Positions 36,727 to 44,878 of a stretch of 64,000 bases of DNA are shown piece after piece. This stretch comes from Streptomyces sp. NBC_01314. Lineage in GTDB: Bacteria; Actinomycetota; Actinomycetes; Streptomycetales; Streptomycetaceae. The notes beneath the pieces are model-generated. The model saw nothing but the letters and a program-made list of their open reading frames with translations, was not told the DNA's origin and ran no database searches. The DNA lies in assembly GCF_041435215.1 (NCBI RefSeq), contig NZ_CP108394.1, forward strand, positions 6,138,001 through 6,202,000, in the 5' to 3' direction. Position 1 is the stretch's first letter, and each line of letters begins with the position of its first letter. The translations under genes were made by a program, and so were the position numbers.

Positions 36727-39305
36727 GGGGTGTGGTCGCCTTCCAAGTGGGGGTGGGTGCGCGGGTCCGGGGCGGGGGGCCGCTCTCCGGCCGGATCGGA
36801 GCCCGGGTCCGGGGCATGGCCCGAGACCGGGTAGGAGGGGGAGGGGAGGGTTGCGGAGGCGGTGCCGTCGTCCGGGGCGGGGCGGGTGTCCCGTACGGGT
36901 TCCCAGGCCAGTTCCCGTACCGGATCGAGCTCCCACTTCGCCTCCCGTGCGGGGTCGGGCGCCCACGGCAGCTCCGTGGCGGCGTCCGCTTCCCATGCCG
37001 CGTCCTTCGCCGCTTCCGGGTCCCACGCGAGTCCCCGCGAGGGCTCGGGTTCCCGTCCGGTCTCCCGCACGGGCGGCCCGGGCTCCCACGTCGCCTCCGG
37101 TACGGGTTCGGGTCCCGACTGCCACGCCGACCCCGCCACGGCACCCCACTCGGACTCCCACTCGGACTCCCGCACCGGCTCCAACTCCGGCTGCCGTACG
37201 GCGTCCGCGGGCGGAGCGGCCTCCCGTACGGGTTCGAGGGCGGCCTCCTGTACGGGTTCCGGGGCGGCCTCGTGTGCTGGTTCGAGGGCGGCCTCGTGGG
37301 CGTGCGGCACGGCCGGGTTCGGGTAGCGGTCCACGGCGGTGGATGTCTCCGGCGTCGCCGGCGCTCCCGGCACCTCTGTGGTGCCCTCGTCCCCCGCGGC
37401 CGTGCCCTGGACGAACGCCTGGTCCAGCCCGCCCGTGCCACGCACCGCGCGGCGGAAGCTGCTGAAGCGGACGGCGCCGGTGCTGGCATCCTCGGCGGGC
37501 CGGGAGGTCCGCTCCGGCCGGGCGGCGGCCTCGGCGGCCTGGGCCCGGGTGCGGGCCTCCGCCTGGGCGAGGGACTGGCCACGGCGGCGCCGGGGGAGGG
37601 CGTCGGAGGCGATGGGGGACTCGTCGGCGGCGGCCGGAGAGCCGGTGTCGTGGCCGGTGGGGTGGTAGCCGCCCGGTTCGGAGCCGGCGGGTTCGGAGCG
37701 GAGGGGCAAGTTGGGCTGCGCGGCGGAGCCGAATGAGGGGGTGCCGAAGCCGAATTCGAAGCTTGCGGAGCCGAATGCGGAGCTGCTGGGCCCGGACTCG
37801 GGACCTGCGGAGCCGAATGCGGAGCCGCCAGGGCCGAACTCGGGGTCGCCGGAGCCGAATTCGGAGCTGAACGACGAGCTGAAGGGGGAACCGAACGTCT
37901 GTGAGCCGGTCGGGGCGTCGGTGGCAGGGGCCGGCGGCCCGGTCCTGAAGCCGGACAGGGAGTCGATCAAGGCGTCGGCCACCGGGTCGGCGACGGGGGC
38001 GGCAGGGGCGTCCGTCGGGAACTCGTGGGTGGGCGTCGGCTCGGTGTCCAGGTCGCGCGGGGCGCGTACACCCGCGTAGGGCGGCGGCTGGAAGGGGGCG
38101 GACGCCGTGGGAGACGCCGTGGTGGGGATCGTGCTCGCCAGGACGTCCTGCGGGATGAGCATCAGGACGCCCGTGCCGCCGCGCGCGGACGGGCGGAAGG
38201 AGATCCTCAGGCCGTGCTTGCGGGCAAGGCGGCCGACGACGGCGAGGCCGAGACGGGTGCCGGAGAGGCTCGTCAGGTCGGACGCCTCGCCCGACACGGC
38301 GCGTTCGGCGCGGCGGAGCTGGATGTCACCCATGACGAGCCCGGAGTCCTCGACGCTGATGATCGCGCCGGCCGGGACCTCCTCGACGTACACATGGACG
38401 TCGGCGGTCGGCGGCGAGAAGTTGGCCGCGTTGTCGAGGAGTTCGGCGAGCGCGTGCATGACGCCCTCGGCGGCGTGACCGGCGACGGCGGTCTCGCTGG
38501 AGGAGTGCAGCCGGACCCGGCGGTAGGCGCCGATACGGCCCATCGCGCCGCGCAGGATCGACTCCATGGGAATCGGCCGCGCCCAGCGGCGGCCCGAGCG
38601 CGCGCCCGCGAGGACGGCGACGGAGTCGGCGAGGCGGCCCGCCTGGGCGGTGCGGTGGTCGAGGTGGAGGAGGTCGGAGAGGACGTCCTCGTCGGCGTGA
38701 CGTTCCTCCATGGCGCGGAGGTCGGCGAGGGTGCCGGTGGCGAGGGCCTGCATCCGGCCGGCCACGTTGGCGGTGATTGCGAGGAGGGCGGTGCGATCGA
38801 TATCGGCCTGCCTGGCGCGTTCCATGAACAGGATGCGCTCCTGGGTGATCTCCCCCGTCGTACGGTTCCGTTCGTCGGACAGCCGTTCGCGCTCGCGCTC
38901 CGACTCCGTGGTCAGCCGAGCCCGTTCCCGCGCGTACTCGGCCGCGATCCGTGCCCGCTCCTGGACGAACTCCTCGGTCAGCCGTCCTCGCTCCTGCGTG
39001 AAGTCCTCGGCCATCCGGGCCCGTTCCTGGAGCAGCAGACCGGCGTCCCGGGAGACGGCGTTCAGGCGGTGGCGCAGCAGTCTCACAGACGCGCGCGCGT
39101 GCACGGCGACCGCGACGGCGACCGTGAGCAGCAGCGCGGCCGCGCCCGCGCCGCCGGCGAGGGGCAGCCGTACGGACTGCGGCGCCACCGCGACCGCGGC
39201 GCCGGCGGCGGTCGCGGTGAGTACGGCGGTCACCAGCGGAAAGGGCAGAACTGAGCGCAGGGCGGGGCGTTCGCCTGGTGAGCGAGGGGAACTGGTCGCG
39301 GTCAT
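36723..39305 (-). CDS. cvnA: Conservon sensor histidine-kinase-like protein CvnA
   Basis: An 860-residue protein with two membrane helices near the N-terminus (about 20-42 and 48-70) and a short external loop, then a charged coiled coil (repeats such as ERARIAAEYARERARL, about 95-170). A histidine-kinase-type ATPase follows with N-box ELLDNAANFSPP near 285 and LGLAVVGRLARKHGL near 345. The last 450 residues are low-complexity, rich in proline, alanine and glutamate. There is no large sensor domain. It is the first gene of the conservon. Confidence 0.88.
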   Translation of the reverse strand: MTATSSPRSPGERPALRSVLPFPLVTAVLTATAAGAAVAVAPQSVRLPLAGGAGAAALLLTVAVAVAVHARASVRLLRHRLNAVSRDAGLLLQERARMAEDFTQERGRLTEEFVQERARIAAEYARERARLTTESERERERLSDERNRTTGEITQERILFMERARQADIDRTALLAITANVAGRMQALATGTLADLRAMEERHADEDVLSDLLHLDHRTAQAGRLADSVAVLAGARSGRRWARPIPMESILRGAMGRIGAYRRVRLHSSSETAVAGHAAEGVMHALAELLDNAANFSPPTADVHVYVEEVPAGAIISVEDSGLVMGDIQLRRAERAVSGEASDLTSLSGTRLGLAVVGRLARKHGLRISFRPSARGGTGVLMLIPQDVLASTIPTTASPTASAPFQPPPYAGVRAPRDLDTEPTPTHEFPTDAPAAPVADPVADALIDSLSGFRTGPPAPATDAPTGSQTFGSPFSSSFSSEFGSGDPEFGPGGSAFGSAGPESGPSSSAFGSASFEFGFGTPSFGSAAQPNLPLRSEPAGSEPGGYHPTGHDTGSPAAADESPIASDALPRRRRGQSLAQAEARTRAQAAEAAARPERTSRPAEDASTGAVRFSSFRRAVRGTGGLDQAFVQGTAAGDEGTTEVPGAPATPETSTAVDRYPNPAVPHAHEAALEPAHEAAPEPVQEAALEPVREAAPPADAVRQPELEPVRESEWESEWGAVAGSAWQSGPEPVPEATWEPGPPVRETGREPEPSRGLAWDPEAAKDAAWEADAATELPWAPDPAREAKWELDPVRELAWEPVRDTRPAPDDGTASATLPSPSYPVSGHAPDPGSDPAGERPPAPDPRTHPHLEGDHTP

Positions 39306-39705
39306 CGGCTGTTGTCCTCGGTCGGTTCTGAACTCGGTAACTCAGTCGGTTCCTGGAGGCGGTAACTCGGTCGGTCCCTGAACGAGAAGCGACTTCTGGT
39401 GCTCAATTGGGCGTCACTATATGGGAGTTCGTGACGGGGGTTGGCCGGTTTCCGGTTAGCTCTCCGGAATCAAGCCAACGTACCCGGTGAGCGGCGCGCC
39501 GCCTGTTCATCCGTCGCCCCGTCACTTCACGGTCACTGTCAGTGGTCGGGTGCGTCCTGCGGCGGCAGGCCGGAACCCGGGGGGCAGGACGGGCGGTGGG
39601 GGGCGCGAGGGCGCGGGACGTGGCAGGTGACGTGGCAGGTGGCGTGGTGCGGGGCGGCGCTGCGGGTCGCGCGCAAGCGGCCTCGCCGTGCACGGCGAGG
39701 CCGCC
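39306..39705. other. Conservon promoter region and hairpin, no gene
   Basis: About 400 bases upstream of cvnA. The right end holds the palindrome at 39677-39704. The open frames seen here are low-complexity arginine/proline shadows. Confidence 0.5.
39677..39704 (-). terminator. Perfect 28-base palindrome, terminator candidate
   Basis: GCGGCCTCGCCGTG is followed directly by its exact reverse complement. It begins one base after the stop of the small frame at 39706-39843, so it probably ends the DUF952 transcript. Confidence 0.65.
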
Positions 39706-39843
39706 TCAGCCGTGACCGCACGCGCGCTGATGACGAAGGCGCATCCCGGTCCTCGCGCGGCGGCGGCGGCACGTCGTCGCCGGACAGGCCACAGGCGCGG
39801 GCGTGGTGTCGAACTTCTCCTGCCGCATGAACCGGCAGGTCAT
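39706..39843 (-). CDS. Possible 45-residue cysteine/arginine-rich small protein
   Basis: MTCRFMRQEKFDTTPAPVAC then a basic tail ending RACGHG. It starts nine bases after the DUF952 stop and its own stop is abutted by the perfect palindrome. No clear Shine-Dalgarno is visible. The position is the main support; coding potential is otherwise weak. Confidence 0.3.
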   Translation of the reverse strand: MTCRFMRQEKFDTTPAPVACPATTCRRRRARTGMRLRHQRACGHG

Positions 39844-39851
39844 GGGAACCG

Positions 39852-40211
39852 TCAGCTCGCTTCGAGCCCCGCCGCGCGCCCCTCGTCGTCCCACCGGATC
39901 TCCAAAACCCTTACGACGGCGTCGCGGTCGATGGGCCCGAATACGTGGGGGAACAGAACATCCTCCCCGACTCCCGGCGGTGGAGCGGGAGCGGCCGCCT
40001 CGAACTCCACCCTGGCGTCCAGCCGTTCCTCGTCGAGGACGAGTACGTGCAACGGCTTGGGCGCGCCCCGGTAGAAGGCGTTGACGACGGCCAGGGTCGT
40101 CGCCTCATCGGGAGAACAGTGGACGAAGCCGTCCTCCGGGAGCGACGCGGGGGCGTAGGGCCGACCCGGTCGGGCATTCCAGGCATCAAGGGACACGACG
40201 TGGTAGATCAC
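39852..40211 (-). CDS. DUF952 family protein
   Basis: A 119-residue protein opening MIYHVVSLDAWNA, with DGFVHCSPDEATTLAVVNAF and a C-terminal FPHVFGPIDRDAVVRV. This matches the DUF952 family, related to glutathione S-transferase-like or ADP-ribosyltransferase-fold small proteins of unknown role. Start ATG at 40211. Confidence 0.85.
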   Translation of the reverse strand: MIYHVVSLDAWNARPGRPYAPASLPEDGFVHCSPDEATTLAVVNAFYRGAPKPLHVLVLDEERLDARVEFEAAAPAPPPGVGEDVLFPHVFGPIDRDAVVRVLEIRWDDEGRAAGLEAS

Positions 40212-40333
40212 AGGCTGGTTATACCGCAGCGCCCGGCCACGGCGACGGACAGCGCCGCCTGGGCATTTCCTTTCTCTGTGTCGGAAGGAAGGAGGGGGCG
40301 GCCCACCCGGGCCCGCCGCTCCCTCCTTCCTGC

Positions 40334-40530
40334 CTTCAGTTCAGCCGCCGCAACCGCTGCCCACGGCTTTCGGCGACCCGAAGTGCGTCGTTGAGGGCCT
40401 CGGTCAACCTCTCGGTCAGAAAACAGAGTTCACCGCGCTGTGTGCTCGGCAGCAGGGCTCGGGCGTGGGCGAGGAGTTCCGTGCCCATGCCGAGCTGGAT
40501 GGATTCGGTGGTGTCGGCGAGGCGGGCTTG
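40334..40530 (-). pseudogene. Truncated small gene, paralogue of the gene at 46254
   Basis: The open frame ends in TGA at 40334-40336 and reads ESIQLGMGTELLAHARALL ... FLTERLTEALNDALRVAESR. This aligns with TQLTTGTDVLDLARAVL ... RLAECLTNALRVAESR of the gene at 46254-46634. The N-terminal half is missing: the reading stops at the edge of the ISAs1 fragment at 40531. Truncation by the insertion, or by a deletion next to it, is the simplest reading. Confidence 0.6.
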
Positions 40531-40531
40531 A

Positions 40532-40960
40532 TCAAGTTCCGTAGGTGTCCGGATCGTTGGTGATGCCCAGGATGGGGAGTGCTCGTTGGGGCTCGTCGCG
40601 GATCGCTCGGGTGGTCTTGGCGATGTTGTCGGCTCCGAGGGTTTTCAGCACGCCGATGGTGAGGTTGCGGAGGGTCGCCATGGCCCGTGATGCGGTCCCG
40701 GCGTGGACGGTGGAGACGTCCTCGGCGAAGGTGACATCCCTGATGTGGTGCGAGGAGTTCTCCACTCCCCAGTGCCCGCGGATCGCGGCGGCCAGGTCGG
40801 CCGGGCCGGCTTGACGGGCGTCGAGGCTGGTGACGGCGTAGACACTCTCACGGGTCTCGCGTTTGCCGGTCTGCTTGCGGCGGCGGTGGACGCGGATGGC
40901 AGGGCGTGCGTGCTTAGACACCGCAATGATCACGAAGCCCGTGTCTGCCCTGTTATGCAC
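40532..40960 (-). mobile_element. ISAs1 family transposase, C-terminal fragment
   Basis: 142 residues contain the ISAs1/H-repeat C-terminal block: ESVYAVTSLDARQAGPADLA, RGHWGVENSSHHIRDVTFAED with the catalytic glutamate, then ATLRNLTIGVLKTLG and RDEPQRALPILG. A full transposase is about 370-400 residues, so the N-terminal two thirds (with the two DDE aspartates) is gone and it cannot transpose. I found no intact terminal inverted repeats. Confidence 0.8.
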
Positions 40961-41142
40961 CCCAACCGGTCACAGCCCGACCAGTCGCATGACCCCGGAA
41001 CTTGCAACCGCCCTGGGCCCGGCTCCGTACGCAACCCCTCCATCCTGCCAGTTCAGGCGGGCGCGAAGGGTGGGGCAGGAGAGATCGAACATCGAGCGGA
41101 GCTGATCACTCAGTATCGGGTGACCTGACCGGCAATACCGAA

Positions 41143-42393
41143 TCAGCCGAAAGCGAGGTCTTTCCACGGAATGAAAAGACCGACAGGCCCCTTGTGTTTT
41201 CCGTCGATGAACTCGCCTTTCTCATCCAGATCACCGGCCCACTCCAACCCCGTGGCGGATTCCCTGAAACACTTAAAGGCCACGATGCCGGTTCGAGAAT
41301 GATCCGCAAGATCTCGGGAGTACCACAACTTCGCTTCAAGACATTCTTCAATAACTTTAAATCTTGCATGTCGCGCCCTCCTGCCCGGCTGCTTCACAGG
41401 AAGCTCTACTTGGTTGACATACACATATCCACTGTCTTCTTGTGCGAGATTATCACCAAAAAGAAAGAGTCCGGGTGAAATCCCCGAACGCTCATGCAGT
41501 CTTGCTCTCAACGCCGCCAGGACGCCGTCAGGACTGGTCGCGTCGAGCAGGAGCGGCTTCTGCGGAGAGACCCCACTGAACACGGCTATTGCTTGACGAG
41601 CCTGATCCAGCACGGATGACTGGACCAGCAGTACGGACGGAGCACGCGACCGCATGGCGGACACCGCGGCATCATGGAAGTCCAATGGTTCAAAATGGGT
41701 CAAATCGTATCCACAGATGGCCGCCGCAGCCGTCAGCCTGCTTCCTACTGCGGTGGCTACCTCATAATCAAGGAGTGCCGTTGCAGAGTTCCTCTTGCCA
41801 GACCTCTGGGCCGCAGGCGTCGCATCACGAAAGGGCTGTTCAAGCAGAGCAACGAATTCCACGGCCGACGTCGTCCACTTCGCCGAGACCCACGCGTTAC
41901 TGGACGCCGCCGCGCTATATTCCGACTTTTCCAGCAGGAGGCGAGCGACTCCTGCGAGCGGCACAGCACTGAGGGTCCCGTTCGCAAGGGTCAGATCTCC
42001 TGGTTTCACCACCACCCCGAGCGCCAGTTCCCGCAGGCGCTCAGGGGCAATGGAGGCCGGTACCACAATCTCGTCGGCCAACAGCTGCTCCGGCGCGGGG
42101 GTGGCGATCTCCGCGATGAGACTCGGGCGCCCGAGCAGCTCACCCCACGCATACTCCCTCAGCTCCGGACCGAGAAACGGAACCTCTTCCGCCGCAGCAT
42201 CACGAAGGTTGACAAGCCCGGCCGTATCTTTGGGGAGCCGCACCACGCCCTGCGGCAGTTTATATTCCTGCTTCAGCTTGATTCCCAGGCCCAGTGGATG
42301 CTGTTTCGCAGTGGATGTCCTTGGGCCGGGAATCTCACGCGCCTCTCTGCAAAGGCGCAGCAGACTGAACTCCTCCAACCCCGGGCGGCTCAT
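41143..42393 (-). CDS. Unknown protein, partner of the LOTUS-like protein
   Basis: A 416-residue soluble protein with no family I recognise. It mixes alpha and beta: LPAPSIAPERLRELALGVVV-like proline-separated helices (about 110-140), a conserved-looking DYEVATAVGSRLTAAAAICG (about 220), FSGVSPQKPLLLDATSPDGV (about 270-290) and a C-terminal RTGIVAFKCFRESATGLEWA. No signal peptide or membrane helix. It overlaps the upstream gene by ATGA, so the two act together. Codon use is less GC-biased than the core. The length, ending and good start argue that it is intact. Confidence 0.65.
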   Translation of the reverse strand: MSRPGLEEFSLLRLCREAREIPGPRTSTAKQHPLGLGIKLKQEYKLPQGVVRLPKDTAGLVNLRDAAAEEVPFLGPELREYAWGELLGRPSLIAEIATPAPEQLLADEIVVPASIAPERLRELALGVVVKPGDLTLANGTLSAVPLAGVARLLLEKSEYSAAASSNAWVSAKWTTSAVEFVALLEQPFRDATPAAQRSGKRNSATALLDYEVATAVGSRLTAAAAICGYDLTHFEPLDFHDAAVSAMRSRAPSVLLVQSSVLDQARQAIAVFSGVSPQKPLLLDATSPDGVLAALRARLHERSGISPGLFLFGDNLAQEDSGYVYVNQVELPVKQPGRRARHARFKVIEECLEAKLWYSRDLADHSRTGIVAFKCFRESATGLEWAGDLDEKGEFIDGKHKGPVGLFIPWKDLAFG

Positions 42394-43493
42394 GGCCGTA
42401 GAGCATAGACGATCGGCACCTTGATCTGCATGAGTTCATCTGTGCTCAACTCTGATAGAACTGCGAGCAGTTGAGCCCGAAGATCGGTCTCTCGGGGCCC
42501 GGACGACACCGCTGGCTGATGCTCGGCGAACGACCGTGCGTTGAGATGCCTGGGTTGCCCAAGGGTTTTTTGTGTCGTCTGCTGCCCGGGCCCGAACAAC
42601 GACTCTCCGGGATCGACGTGGAGACCATTTTGATTTACCCAGGTTTCGATGACGCCGAAGACCAGGCTGGACAGTTGAGAGCGCCAGGCTTCGCCAAGCG
42701 CCGGGTCGCCGCGCAAAGTCCGCGCGAACGACGCTGCGGGCCGGGGTTCATCCAGGCACCGCTGGAGGTCCGCGGCTTCCGACGAGACGGACTTCGCGAA
42801 GTCCCTCATCCAGCCCAGTTGCTGTTCCTGACTGATCGGCTCGATGAGCACGAAATCATCCGGCCGGCTCAGGTACCTGTCCCGCAACCGCGCGATGGTT
42901 GGCATGTCGCCGGCACTCGGAGCGGCAGGGAAGATGACCGCCCTTTCGGCTGACCGGTCCCAGAGGCGAACAAATTTCTGGTTCCAGTCGACAAAGGCAG
43001 TCCAGAGGTCTGGCCGGATACGTCGACGCGAAGGAGGGCCGGACCGCCGAGTAGCGGTTTCCGAAGCGGGGTCTACGTCGAGGGAGACGGTTACGTCCTG
43101 GCCAGATCCTGGTGCGGGAAGCGCGAGCGTGACGACACCGGCTCGCTCAGCAGCTTCCAGGAAGGACCGGAACGACGTGAAGCCGAGATCGTTTTCCCGG
43201 AACGCCGTCAGGCGCAGAACTTCGGACTTGACTCCCGCAGCCGTGACACGCGCACCCCGCTCCTTCAACTGCGTCACGGCCCGACGCAGCCACCAGAACG
43301 CACGGTCGAGATCTGCCGTCTCTACCGTGTACCCCTCCGGGGCACTGTGTGCCTCCGCAACGACGTCGGCGGAGGCACACAGTTCTGTTTTGGTCTCATC
43401 CGTCTGCGAGGATCCTGCAGGTGAGACAGAAAGAACGTGGTGGGGCGGCGTAGCTTGCACGCCTTCGTCGCCACTCTCAGGTTCTTTGGACAC
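42390..43493 (-). CDS. LOTUS/OST-HTH-like domain protein, unknown
   Basis: In the 367-residue protein, residues about 62-126 (LDRAFWWLRRAVTQLKERGA, later LGFTSFRSFLEAAERAGVV) fit the OST-HTH/LOTUS winged-helix pattern, a fold that in other proteins binds RNA, including G-rich RNA, and is often fused to NYN nucleases. Here no NYN domain follows; residues 150-367 are an unidentified alpha/beta region (RPDLWTAFVDWNQKFVRLWD). GTG at 43493 has GGGGAG about nine bases upstream. First gene of a two-gene operon. Confidence 0.6.
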   Translation of the reverse strand: MSKEPESGDEGVQATPPHHVLSVSPAGSSQTDETKTELCASADVVAEAHSAPEGYTVETADLDRAFWWLRRAVTQLKERGARVTAAGVKSEVLRLTAFRENDLGFTSFRSFLEAAERAGVVTLALPAPGSGQDVTVSLDVDPASETATRRSGPPSRRRIRPDLWTAFVDWNQKFVRLWDRSAERAVIFPAAPSAGDMPTIARLRDRYLSRPDDFVLIEPISQEQQLGWMRDFAKSVSSEAADLQRCLDEPRPAASFARTLRGDPALGEAWRSQLSSLVFGVIETWVNQNGLHVDPGESLFGPGQQTTQKTLGQPRHLNARSFAEHQPAVSSGPRETDLRAQLLAVLSELSTDELMQIKVPIVYALRP

Positions 43494-44003
43494 CTAGTGC
43501 TCCCCATGGGTATGGGTCAGCCCCATAGAGGGTTGACCTTACGAGAGGAGTACACCGGTAACATCGCACACGCCGACTGAAGCCTCATGGCTCGGGCCCT
43601 ACCCCTCACCCCTGTTACAGAGGCGAGCGGACTCTCCCGACTCGGCGATAGCTTTCCTCCATGCTGGCTTACATCCGGATACGGGTAAGCGCACAGCATG
43701 GCCATCAGCGTCTCGCAAAAAGCTTATGCGATCACACTGTGCGGGTCAACCGCACACTCTTCGACCGTCGGACTTGCCCATGCTTCACCAAGGGTCGGTC
43801 ACGGTGCCAGGAGCCGTACAGGTCCCGGTGCCCGCCAGGGCGATGACCAGGGCGGGTGTCGGAGCCCAGGGGCGGTCGCTGGTTGCGCCGTGCACCCTGT
43901 TCTGCCGTCTTCCAACGCTGTCCGTGGCTGTGCAAAGGTTGCCGTAGCGCCCTTGTGACTCAAGGGCGCTACGTCGTCCGGCCGAGCCGCAGGAGGGTTC
44001 TTG
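43494..44003. other. Divergent control region of the accessory cassette
   Basis: 510 bases between the LOTUS-like gene and the IMPase-fold gene. It should hold both promoters. A short plus-strand frame near 43850-43947 has coding-like text (LVAPCTLFCRLPTL) but no support. A hairpin lies at 43943-43973. Confidence 0.5.
43943..43973 (+). promoter_or_regulatory. 5'-leader hairpin before the IMPase-fold gene
   Basis: Perfect 13-pair stem CGTAGCGCCCTTG / CAAGGGCGCTACG, loop TGACT, ending 15 bases before the AGGAGG. It could be a terminator of an upstream transcript or an attenuator. Confidence 0.6.
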
Positions 44004-44858
44004 ATGTCCGCTGCCCCGTTGTGGGACGAACTCACCGAGCGGCTCCTGCCAGTCCTCACCGAGTACCGCAGCCACATCGCGGACCTCCCTGTCGAGGTCA
44101 AGGCAGACAAAACCCTTCTCACGGAGGCCGACGTCGCCGTGCAGCGGATCATCATCGACGCGATCCGGGCCACGGAACCGGACGCTGTGATCATCGCCGA
44201 GGAGGACGAACGGCAAGGCCCTCGCGAGGATGTGGTCGGCGCGGGCGGCCGGGTGTGGGTGATCGATCCCATCGACGGAACAGCGGAGTTCGTCGAGGAG
44301 GAACGGGTCGAGTTCTGTTCGGTGGTCTGCCTGCTGGAGAACTGGCAGCCGGTGTCGGCCTTCGTCCTCGCCCCGGAACTCGGACCGAGCCGCACGCCCC
44401 TCGTCGTGACGGCGGACGCCCCCGGGCACCGTCTCACTCTCAATGGTGACACCGTCACTCCTCCCACCCGGCCCGGCCAGGACCGCTGGCTCTCCGCCAC
44501 CCGCAGCGCCGGGGCGCCTCCCCGGGACTTCGACGCGGCGGCCGGGGAAGCGGGGTTCCTGTTGAAGACCCGGACAACCTCCCAGACACTCGACATGGTC
44601 CGCACTGCCGTCGACCTCAGCCACTGCACGGATCCCTCCCTGCCAGCCTTCGAACTGTTCTGGCGACGCAGGCAGAAGGTCTGGGACGGAGTCGCCGGCC
44701 TGTGTCTCGGCACGGCGGCAGGCCTGCGTCACTGTGACGAGGACGGCAAACCGCTGCCGACTGCTCCGTCCTTCTTCGGCCAGGCCGAACCTGTCTTCGC
44801 CTCCACGGTCCTGGGCCGCCCGGAGGTCGTCTCCTGGTTCCTGGACTCACCCCACTGA
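44004..44858 (+). CDS. Inositol-monophosphatase-fold phosphatase
   Basis: A 284-residue member of the IMPase/CysQ/FBPase superfamily. Metal-binding parts: the Glu-rich AEEDERQGP (about 70), then WVIDPIDGTAEF (about 90), the hallmark DPxDGT, and a late FELFWRRRQKVWDGVAGLCL where Asp would be the third metal ligand (WDxxA). It removes a phosphate from inositol phosphates or nucleotides such as 3'-phosphoadenosine 5'-phosphate. AGGAGG seven bases before the ATG. It is followed after 20 bases by an unknown protein gene. Confidence 0.8.
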   Translation: MSAAPLWDELTERLLPVLTEYRSHIADLPVEVKADKTLLTEADVAVQRIIIDAIRATEPDAVIIAEEDERQGPREDVVGAGGRVWVIDPIDGTAEFVEEERVEFCSVVCLLENWQPVSAFVLAPELGPSRTPLVVTADAPGHRLTLNGDTVTPPTRPGQDRWLSATRSAGAPPRDFDAAAGEAGFLLKTRTTSQTLDMVRTAVDLSHCTDPSLPAFELFWRRRQKVWDGVAGLCLGTAAGLRHCDEDGKPLPTAPSFFGQAEPVFASTVLGRPEVVSWFLDSPH

Positions 44859-44878
44859 CGACGCGAAGCGGCGGGTCG

